NCBI GenBank assembly: GCA_900767405.1 | Contig: CAAFZB010000026.1 | Span: 1-15,962, forward strand | Direction: 5' to 3' | DNA length: 15,962 bases | From: Rikenellaceae bacterium | GTDB lineage: Bacteria > Bacteroidota > Bacteroidia > Bacteroidales > UBA932 | Part shown: in pieces, positions 1 through 5,836 of the stretch | Layout of the letters: every line of letters starts with the position of its first letter | How positions within the stretch are numbered: the stretch's first letter is position 1 | Position numbers and translations under genes: made by a program | The notes under the pieces: generated by a model | The model's database searches: none | What the model was told of the DNA's origin: nothing | The model's input: the letters and a program-made list of their open reading frames with translations, nothing else

Positions 1-683
1 GGCCAGGGAATCCATTTGTCGGCGAGGCTGAAGAAATCCCATTTCCTGATTGCGCATAGTCCTCCGAGCGAGTAAAAGACAAGAGCGTGAGGCGCTGTCA
101 GAGGAGATATGACAAAAACAAGAGCAAGCAGGCAAAGAGTCATATATATACACGGAATCTTGTGCAAAAGCCAGTTGATCAGCGGCGACAGTATTGATAA
201 TATGAGCAGGTCTCGGATAAACCAGAACTGATACAGCAAAGGGACACCAATGGAACCGGAAAGCATCCCGGAATAGTCTCCGAATATTCCTTTAAGCCAA
301 TCGAGAGGGTTGCGGCTTTCAAGAAAAGCGAACTGAAGGATCCTCCCAGTCCACTTCTTAAGGACAAGATACTCGAGGCACGCAACTGCTGTCCAGATGA
401 GCATAGGCAACATCAACCCCTCAAGTTTCTTCAAGACGGTATTCTTGTAATTGCGAGGCTTTGCAAACTGCAAGTAGCCTGATATGATAAAAAAGACAGG
501 CACGATTCCAATTCCCAGTCCATAGACGACGGTCATATAAACCCACCCGAATACGGGCTCAAAACAGAAGTCGGCTAAAGAGGCCTGAAAATAGGGCCAT
601 TGTACCGCGTGTTGCATCAAAACAAGCACGATACATAGCCATCGGAGCGATGTTATCCGTTCAGACATCTGATTACTTACCAT
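1..683 (-). CDS. Membrane acyltransferase, family 3 (partial, 3' end outside window)
   Basis: This is an integral-membrane acyltransferase of the Acyl_transf_3 type, a family that transfers acetyl or other acyl groups to extracytoplasmic sugars. About 227 codons are visible, against roughly 330-380 aa for the family, and the frame is open to the window edge. The N-terminus reads RITSLRWLCIVLVLMQH, giving the family's conserved first membrane helix with its His. It is followed by VPVFFIISGYL, matching the usual FFxxSGY/F signature, and by QFWFIRDLLILSILSPL, matching the typical W-F/Y-(x)-R/L-L motif. At least five hydrophobic segments are visible. The start is uncertain: ATG at 683 lies only 5 nt after the -7 box (689-696) and would be essentially leaderless, while the in-frame ATG at 668 (MSERITS...) would leave a short leader. 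The substrate cannot be told; neighbours to the left are not in the window. Confidence 0.8.
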   Translation of the reverse strand, partial: MVSNQMSERITSLRWLCIVLVLMQHAVQWPYFQASLADFCFEPVFGWVYMTVVYGLGIGIVPVFFIISGYLQFAKPRNYKNTVLKKLEGLMLPMLIWTAVACLEYLVLKKWTGRILQFAFLESRNPLDWLKGIFGDYSGMLSGSIGVPLLYQFWFIRDLLILSILSPLINWLLHKIPCIYMTLCLLALVFVISPLTAPHALVFYSLGGLCAIRKWDFFSLADKWIPW

Positions 684-688
684 ATTTG

Positions 689-718
689 CAAAATTAACAA
701 AACTCTAACTTTATCAAA
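689..718 (-). promoter_or_regulatory. Bacteroidota-type promoter of the acyltransferase gene
   Basis: On the minus strand a -33 box TTTG (715-718) is followed after 18 nt by a perfect -7 box TAATTTTG (689-696). The Bacteroidota consensus is TTTG - about 19-21 nt - TAnnTTTG. The expected transcription start falls around 681-685, at or just before the upstream ATG (683). This suggests that translation starts leaderless there or at the ATG at 668. The site separates this gene from the upstream eight-gene operon. Confidence 0.6.
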
Positions 719-757
719 CTAACACTGGTTTTTTGATAATAAAGCATACTTTGTGTT

Positions 758-823
758 CATCCGTCTGCGCGGATGGGATTGCGGGTCGAGCCCGCAATGA
801 CGAAGGGCAGGGCCCGCAATGAC
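758..823. repeat. Palindromic repeat cluster between rlmI and the acyltransferase
   Basis: Three units lie in the spacer just after the rlmI stop codon. The first is a hairpin CATCCG (758-763) / CGGATG (770-775). The second is a perfect 8-bp hairpin ATTGCGGG (778-785), loop TCGAG, CCCGCAAT (791-798), followed by GAC. The third is a second half-copy GGGCCCGCAATGAC (810-823). The CCGCAATGAC ending recurs, in inverse orientation, in the repeats at 15573-15662. It may help end transcription of the rlmI operon, but there is no clear T-run, so that role is not shown. Confidence 0.65.
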
Positions 824-849
824 AGAGGTCGGGGCCCATTGGCAAAAGG

Positions 850-2193
850 CTACTCGACGTACAGGAGCAGGCCCTTGAGGTACTCGCCTTCTGGATGATA
901 GATGTTAACGGAGTGGTCGGCCGGCTGGCAGAGTCTGTCCAGTATACGCACCTTGCGGCCGGTCTGGGCGGCGGCACTGAAAACAGCCAGGGCAAAGGCT
1001 TCCTTATCCACTACCTGAGAGCAGCTGAAAGTAAACACCAGTCCGCCGGGAGCCACCTTCGAAATGGCCGCGGCATTAAGCCGCTGATAAGCCCGGAGGG
1101 CGTTCCTGAGCACACCTCGGTGCTTGGCGAATGCAGGCGGATCAACTATCATAAGGTCGTATTTCCCTTCCGGACAGTTTCCAAGATATTCTATGGCATC
1201 TGCACAAATTGAATTGTGGGGTGCGGCGCAACCGAAATTCAATTCGATATTCTTCTGCAGCAGCGATACGGCTTTCGCCGAGCTGTCCACTGAATCGCAG
1301 GAAACTGCTCCGCAGGCAAGGGCATAAACACTGAATCCACCGGTATAGCAAAACAGATTAAGTACCTTACGGCCAGATGCATACCTGCCTACCAAAGCAC
1401 GGTTCTCCCTCTGGTCCAGGAAGAATCCGGTCTTCTGTCCTTCGGTCCAGTTGACCATGAACTTGTGACCGTTCTCCAGCACCACCTGTTCCTTATCATT
1501 GAATCCTGGGGCGGTGTAGATATATCCGTCTATCAAGTCAAGACCGGCCTTGAAAGGCGCCGTACCCGAACTCTTGTCGTAAACAGCCTTGAGCCTTTCG
1601 CCAAAAACTTCCTTAAGCGCATCGCATATCTGCTTCTTTGCGCGGAACATACCGACGGAATGGGCCTGCATCACACAGACTCCGTCATACCAGTCGATAA
1701 TCAACCCCGGAAGGCCGTCGCCCTCACCGTGAACCAGCCTGAAACAGTTCGTCTCAGCCGAGGCCGGAATTGGCGAGGCCGGCTCTGACCCGTTGCCACC
1801 CTCGGCACGTAAGAGGGAGGGGCCCGACGCCAGTCGGGAGGGGTCCTGCGCAGCAGGACGGTCAGAGCCATCCTGCGCCAATCCGGTTCCACCCTCGGCA
1901 CGTAAGAGGGACGGAAACAGTCCCACCGCCTTACGAACATCGAGAGCCCTCTGCAAAGCATCCCTCCAGAAAGAAGGCGAAGACGGGTCACCGTCAAAAC
2001 TGAGTATCCTGACTGCAATGGAGCCTATCTGATAATGTCCGCAGGCAAGGTAACGGCCATCGGCCGCATAAACAGATACAAGGTCACCTTCGGCAGGCTG
2101 TGCCTGCATAGAAGCAATGGCACCTGAGAACACCCAGGGATGAAAACGAAGGAGCGAATCTTCCCGCCCCTTCTTCAAAAAAATCTTAATCAT
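850..2193 (-). CDS. rlmI: 23S rRNA m5C methyltransferase, RlmI type, with in-frame repeat insertion
   Basis: This is a class I SAM-dependent rRNA methyltransferase; the family member RlmI makes 5-methylcytosine in 23S rRNA. Residues 1-75 form the N-terminal PUA-like RNA-binding region. FRLVHGEGDGLPGL (151-164) opens the central domain. GQKTGFFLDQREN (252-264), the SAM-binding VLNLFCYTGGFS (277-288), DPPAFAK (351-357) and the Cys-containing SCS (390-392) are all intact. At 447 aa it is about 50 residues longer than the usual 395-400. The excess is the low-complexity stretch at about residues 94-146, which contains PSLLRAEGG twice and is encoded by a structured repeat (see the repeat entry). 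The frame is not broken and all catalytic motifs lie after it. The start ATG overlaps the stop of the upstream exonuclease gene (ATGA), so translational coupling is likely. It is the last gene of the operon that starts at surE. Confidence 0.9.
   Translation of the reverse strand: MIKIFLKKGREDSLLRFHPWVFSGAIASMQAQPAEGDLVSVYAADGRYLACGHYQIGSIAVRILSFDGDPSSPSFWRDALQRALDVRKAVGLFPSLLRAEGGTGLAQDGSDRPAAQDPSRLASGPSLLRAEGGNGSEPASPIPASAETNCFRLVHGEGDGLPGLIIDWYDGVCVMQAHSVGMFRAKKQICDALKEVFGERLKAVYDKSSGTAPFKAGLDLIDGYIYTAPGFNDKEQVVLENGHKFMVNWTEGQKTGFFLDQRENRALVGRYASGRKVLNLFCYTGGFSVYALACGAVSCDSVDSSAKAVSLLQKNIELNFGCAAPHNSICADAIEYLGNCPEGKYDLMIVDPPAFAKHRGVLRNALRAYQRLNAAAISKVAPGGLVFTFSCSQVVDKEAFALAVFSAAAQTGRKVRILDRLCQPADHSVNIYHPEGEYLKGLLLYVE
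1760..1914. repeat. Structured repeat element inserted in frame within rlmI
   Basis: Seen directly: a perfect 23-bp direct repeat (1796-1818 and 1889-1911), with a 93-bp period that is exactly 31 codons. Each copy holds a small hairpin CCCTC...GAGGG. Between them lie two perfect hairpins, CCCGAC/GTCGGG (1823-1828/1833-1838) and GTCCTGC/GCAGGAC (1843-1849/1853-1859). A 10-bp inverted repeat GGCTCTGACC (1781-1790) / GGTCAGAGCC (1860-1869) spans much of the element. It codes for residues about 94-146 of the methyltransferase, which have no counterpart in ordinary RlmI proteins. The outer boundaries are estimated from where conserved family sequence resumes. The layout resembles the protein-coding palindromic elements known from Rickettsia; relatedness is not implied. 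Confidence 0.75.
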
Positions 2194-2774
2194 TTAGGAC
2201 TCTTGATGAGTTTCAAATACATCTCCCTGCAAACCCAGGCATCGGTTGCAGCATAAAGCTGCTGTGCAGCCGAAAGTTCCGGAGCCTCCCAGTTGGAAAG
2301 CTGCTGAGCCTTGGAAATCCTGATTCCAAGGATATTTCCCGCAAGCTTCTTCACGCTCTTGTCCATAATCCCCCAGTCGACCGCGATCTGCTGCAGGTCC
2401 ACAAAACCCATTTCGGAAAATTTATGTTTCTTCTGAAGACCGCGCACGTCGTCGTGAGTGGCAGCACCCACCTTAACAATTGCAGGGTCAGAAAGCACCT
2501 TGCAAAGACGGCTCCTGAGCCCCATCTTGTTTATTCTGAACAAAAAGGCCTTTTTTCCATCTGAAAGCTGCAGCAAAGCCACGCCGGAATTATGCATATT
2601 CGAATTGAAAGTCGGCCGGGTCTCGGTATCGAAACCGAGCACAGGCTGATTCTTAAGATATTCAACGGCTCTGAGATAAGCGAAACCGGGTTTGTCGATT
2701 ACGACTATCTCCCCCTCGAAAGCGCCCAGAGGCAGACTCTCCAACTCTTCGGGACTTATATTGCTTTTATACAT
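2190..2774 (-). CDS. 3'-5' exonuclease, DEDDy (RNase D / WRN exonuclease-like) family
   Basis: This is a stand-alone DnaQ-fold 3'-5' exonuclease domain of 194 aa. ExoI is LGFDTETRP, giving Asp49 and Glu51. ExoII is VGAATHDDVRGL, with Asp109 in the metal-binding position. ExoIII is LYAATDAW, with Tyr174 and Asp178 in the Y-x3-D spacing of the DEDDy class. No HRDC or helicase domain is attached, so it is not a full RNase D or RecQ/WRN protein. The natural substrate (RNA or DNA ends) cannot be told. The sequence around 155-170 (KAQQLSNWEAPELS) matches the conserved linker seen before ExoIII in WRN-like nucleases. Its stop overlaps the rlmI start by 4 nt, and 21 nt separate it from pssA upstream. 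The rlmI pairing suggests, but does not show, an RNA-related role. Confidence 0.88.
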   Translation of the reverse strand: MYKSNISPEELESLPLGAFEGEIVVIDKPGFAYLRAVEYLKNQPVLGFDTETRPTFNSNMHNSGVALLQLSDGKKAFLFRINKMGLRSRLCKVLSDPAIVKVGAATHDDVRGLQKKHKFSEMGFVDLQQIAVDWGIMDKSVKKLAGNILGIRISKAQQLSNWEAPELSAAQQLYAATDAWVCREMYLKLIKSPK

Positions 2775-2795
2775 CAGATCAGTACCGAACCATCC

Positions 2796-3518
2796 CTACT
2801 TGCGAATCACCAAAGCAAGGACCAGGTTCATAAGAATATATACTACAAAGCTTAGCAGAACAACCATAGACCAATGGATACCGGCAAGCAGAACCAAAGC
2901 GGCAATAATGACAACATTGATTGCAAAAGCAATTCGCTTGCGGTTCTCGAGACCGTCCCCCTTGGCAACCTTCATAGAGAACATAGGAATCTCACACACA
3001 AGAAGGAAGCAGAGCACTGCGACCATAACAGGGATGAATACCGTCCCTGTAGCCCAGACCGACAGGAATGATGCGGGAGACGATGCCGTATAAAGCACCA
3101 GAGAGCCGCAGACCATTGCACAGGCAGGAGTGGGAAGACCAAGGAACGATTTGCTCTGGCGAGGGTCAATATTGAACTTCGCCAGTCTTAAAGCACTGAA
3201 GGCGGCCAGCACCAGAGGGAAATAGCATAGCCATACAGGCGCACCAAAACAGTATGTCCGCATAAGAGAGCAAAGCATAACCGAAGGCAGAACCCCGAAG
3301 CTCACCACGTCACAAAGGCTGTCAAGCTCCTTCCCCGTATCTGAATATGCCCCCAGAAGTCGGGCTGCAAATCCGTCAAGAAAATCGAACAGCGCGGCAG
3401 CGAGCATAAGCCAGAATGCGACGTCGAACTTTCCCTCACAGGCGAACATAACACCTGTCGCACCGCAGAGCAGATTCAGGCAGGTTATGGTATTTGGAAT
3501 ATGTTTCTTGATACTCAT
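2796..3518 (-). CDS. pssA: CDP-diacylglycerol-serine O-phosphatidyltransferase
   Basis: This enzyme makes phosphatidylserine from CDP-diacylglycerol and L-serine in the inner membrane, the first step to phosphatidylethanolamine. The CDP-alcohol phosphotransferase motif D-x2-D-G-x2-A-R ... G-x3-D-x3-D is complete. In the frame that begins at the GTG these are Asp46, Asp49, Gly50, Ala53, Arg54, Gly63, Asp67 and Asp71. Several hydrophobic helices are visible, including NTITCLNLLCGATGVMFA near the N-terminus and a long hydrophobic C-terminus. The length (about 240 aa) is normal for PssA of this phylum. GTG (3519-3521) and ATG (3516-3518) are adjacent in frame. I chose the ATG, which overlaps the upstream peptidase stop as TGATG, the usual coupling arrangement. 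No decarboxylase (psd) gene lies in the window. Confidence 0.93.
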   Translation of the reverse strand: MSIKKHIPNTITCLNLLCGATGVMFACEGKFDVAFWLMLAAALFDFLDGFAARLLGAYSDTGKELDSLCDVVSFGVLPSVMLCSLMRTYCFGAPVWLCYFPLVLAAFSALRLAKFNIDPRQSKSFLGLPTPACAMVCGSLVLYTASSPASFLSVWATGTVFIPVMVAVLCFLLVCEIPMFSMKVAKGDGLENRKRIAFAINVVIIAALVLLAGIHWSMVVLLSFVVYILMNLVLALVIRK

Positions 3519-4723
3519 CACTTGATACCCAAACGTTTTTTAAGAGAAGCGGGAAGTGCGCTCTTGGCAAGCAGGATATTTATCGTCTCGCCCTTCACGT
3601 AATTTTCGCTGGCATACCAGATACCGTCGAACTTTCCGGTCACACCCCAGGAATTCTTTACAATGTAATATTTCCTGCCGAACTGATCCTTGGCAATACC
3701 ATAGATAAGCATACCGTGGTCATCGGTCAAAGTACGGTTCTCAAACTCTGCCTGGCGGCTCTCCTGTGTAGGAACCTTCTCTACGATAATTGTATCCTTT
3801 ACAGATGTATTCTCCTCGGCTTTGCCAACCCAGCGCTCCTGGTCGGAACCGGCGGTAGAAGCGTTGTCTACATCGGGAAGAAGGGCGAAGCCCGTACGGG
3901 TGAATCCGGGAGTGCTCACGTCTGCGCCCCAGGCAACGGTATAGCCGTTGTTCACAGCATTGTCGATTACCTGCATAAGCTCGTCGATAGGAACGTTGTA
4001 CGACTGGTCGTAACGCCAGTTGTCTGCAATTTCAACGCTGAACCAGGTATAGAAAGGATGATGTGTGAAGCTGGTAAGGCTGACATAGTCGTCGGGATTG
4101 AACTTGAGGGCATCGCGGTATGTTGCGGGAGTGTAAGACTTGCCGTTGACAGTGAAAGTCTGGGGGCACGCGCCAAGATATGCGTCGACTATCCCCTGGA
4201 AACCCTTTGCCCAAGCTGTCGAAAGAGTCTTGTTGGGATTTGCGTTGACAGTCTGGACATAGGACTTCGTAAGAGCATCGAGTTCGCCGTGGACAGGCTT
4301 GTCGGTACCGTAATTCAGACCGGGCATCTCACTCTGGGGAACAAGTCCGTAATCCTTTATAATATGAAGAACGTCCTCGCATTCCGAGCCGGCGGCAAAA
4401 GTAAGATTGCCGTTAAGCATAATATACTTCCTGGCCCTGTCGGTGTAAGACTTGCTTACCACAAACATCTCGGAGAAATCGGGATAGTCCTTCTCGTCCT
4501 TGATACCGTTTATCCTGATAACCTCCGACTCAACCAGACCTATACCGGAAAAACACCAGCAGGTTCCACTGCGGAACTGATTCTTTACAGGCGTTACCGG
4601 ATTGGCCTTCACGGTAGTAAACTCATATTTCTGGAATTCCTTGTCGAAATCCACCTTGTTCTGGGCGAATGCGGCGCCGCAGAGAGCCAGAACGGCTGCA
4701 GATACAATTATAAAACGTTTCAT
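3518..4723 (-). CDS. Secreted C1-family (papain-fold, bleomycin hydrolase/PepC-like) cysteine peptidase, copy 1
   Basis: This is a papain-fold cysteine peptidase of 401 aa. Residues 1-20 form a signal peptide (MKRFIIVSAAVLALCGAAFA, then Q), so it is exported. The catalytic set is complete: oxyanion Gln49 and nucleophile Cys55 in NQFRSGTCWCF, His336 in TDDHGMLIYG, and Asn357 in VKNSWG. The block NVPIDELMQVIDNAVNNGYT followed by VAWGADVS matches the bleomycin hydrolase/aminopeptidase C (C1B) group rather than ordinary papains. The cytosolic relatives are about 450 aa, so this is a shorter, secreted version. Whether it acts as an aminopeptidase is inference. It lies 18 nt downstream of its paralogue and overlaps pssA. 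A TATCTTTG box (4730-4737) sits 6 nt before the ATG but lacks a -33 box. Confidence 0.88.
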   Translation of the reverse strand: MKRFIIVSAAVLALCGAAFAQNKVDFDKEFQKYEFTTVKANPVTPVKNQFRSGTCWCFSGIGLVESEVIRINGIKDEKDYPDFSEMFVVSKSYTDRARKYIMLNGNLTFAAGSECEDVLHIIKDYGLVPQSEMPGLNYGTDKPVHGELDALTKSYVQTVNANPNKTLSTAWAKGFQGIVDAYLGACPQTFTVNGKSYTPATYRDALKFNPDDYVSLTSFTHHPFYTWFSVEIADNWRYDQSYNVPIDELMQVIDNAVNNGYTVAWGADVSTPGFTRTGFALLPDVDNASTAGSDQERWVGKAEENTSVKDTIIVEKVPTQESRQAEFENRTLTDDHGMLIYGIAKDQFGRKYYIVKNSWGVTGKFDGIWYASENYVKGETINILLAKSALPASLKKRLGIK

Positions 4724-4741
4724 ATCTTACAAAGATAGGTA

Positions 4742-5830
4742 TTATTTGAGAATTTTAGAACTCACGCACTGCGGAAGTGCATCCTTGTGAATTGTCACGT
4801 ACAATGTCTTTCCCCTGAAGAACGGGATTGAAGCATACCATATATGGTTGGGGTCTCCCCAGTTGGGGCCGGATGAATTCTTTACCATATAGAAAAGCTC
4901 CCCGCTGTTCGAACGCGCAAGACCGAAGATGTGCATCATATGGTCATCGACCGTCTTCTTGTAATCGAAATACTCCTGGCGAAGTTCCTGCGAAACTTCC
5001 TTCTCGGGAACGACAGCAAGTCCGTCCCAGGTATAACCGGGCTCGGAAATGTCACTGCCCCAGGCAACGGTGTACCCTTTCTCGAGAGCCGACGTAACGC
5101 AAAGTTCCAGCTCATCCAAAGGGATGTTCCACACGCTGTCCCACCTCCAGTTATCCGGAACCTCAAGAGCAAAAGAAGTATAGAACGGATGATGGGTGAA
5201 AGAAGACAGAGTCACGTAATCATCGGGACGAAGTCCCAGAGCATCGCGGTAGCTGGCTGGAGTGTATTCCTTATCCCCTACCTTGAAGGTCTCGGGGCAC
5301 TCGCCCAGCTCCCTTGAAAGAATCTTCCCGAGACCCTTCCGCCATTTACGAACCTGGCGGGAATCGGGATTGTCGGTCATCTCCTTGAGGACCTTTCCCA
5401 GATAAGTCCGAATCTCCTTGTCCATCCCGAAGAGCTCGGGAAGGCCGGTCTTGCAGGGCATCGCAGAATCGGGCACTATTCCGTAATCGGCGACTACGTG
5501 CAGGAGATCGGGGGCGATACTGCCGGGGCCGCTGGTAAGCTTGCCGTCCATCCTCAGATATTTCACGGCCCTGTCGGCGTAGGAACGGTAAAGAGTGAAC
5601 ATCTCGGAGAAATCGGGATAAAGGGTCGAGTCCGGGATATTGTTAATGCGGATAGCTTCTGATTCCAGGAACGAGGTGGTTGCAAAACACCAGCAGGTCC
5701 CGCTGTTATGCTGATCCTTGATACAGGTGACCGGGTTGGCTTTTACTGTCTTGAACCCATAGTCCTTGACACTCTGGGCATAAACGCAGGCCGGAAGAAT
5801 GAGCGCTGCAAGAAACAGATACCTTTTCAT
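4742..5830 (-). CDS. Secreted C1-family cysteine peptidase, copy 2 (tandem paralogue)
   Basis: This protein of 362 aa is paralogous to the next gene over its whole length. It shares ESEAIRIN, YPDFSEMF, SFTHHPFYT and GYTVAWG-type blocks in the same order. Residues 1-19 form a signal peptide (cleavage after VYA). The catalytic residues are Gln40 and Cys46 (DQHNSGTCWCF), His297 (VDDHMMHIFG) and Asn318. The last motif reads VKNSSGPNWG instead of the canonical NSWG, so the Trp that normally packs against the catalytic Asn/His is replaced, with WG appearing four residues later. The region before the catalytic His is about 25 residues shorter than in copy 1. It is most likely active but with altered specificity. 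It lies 6 nt from the esterase upstream and 18 nt from copy 1 downstream. Confidence 0.86.
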   Translation of the reverse strand: MKRYLFLAALILPACVYAQSVKDYGFKTVKANPVTCIKDQHNSGTCWCFATTSFLESEAIRINNIPDSTLYPDFSEMFTLYRSYADRAVKYLRMDGKLTSGPGSIAPDLLHVVADYGIVPDSAMPCKTGLPELFGMDKEIRTYLGKVLKEMTDNPDSRQVRKWRKGLGKILSRELGECPETFKVGDKEYTPASYRDALGLRPDDYVTLSSFTHHPFYTSFALEVPDNWRWDSVWNIPLDELELCVTSALEKGYTVAWGSDISEPGYTWDGLAVVPEKEVSQELRQEYFDYKKTVDDHMMHIFGLARSNSGELFYMVKNSSGPNWGDPNHIWYASIPFFRGKTLYVTIHKDALPQCVSSKILK

Positions 5831-5836
5831 AGCGGA

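Noticed and set aside
1796..1911. Direct repeats in rlmI as a CRISPR remnant
   Set aside because: Only two repeats with a spacer of 70 bp, inside a coding frame and with no cas genes. The intervening sequence is itself palindromic.
1741..1920. GAAACAG at 1741-1747 and 1914-1920 as a target-site duplication around the rlmI insertion
   Set aside because: The copies are 173 bp apart, not a multiple of three, and are read in different frames; precise excision between them would break the gene. A 7-bp match is easily due to chance.
3716..4738. A 340-codon open frame on the plus strand
   Set aside because: It lies wholly opposite peptidase copy 1, which has a signal peptide and a full catalytic set. 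The plus-strand product has no recognisable domain and is a codon-bias shadow.
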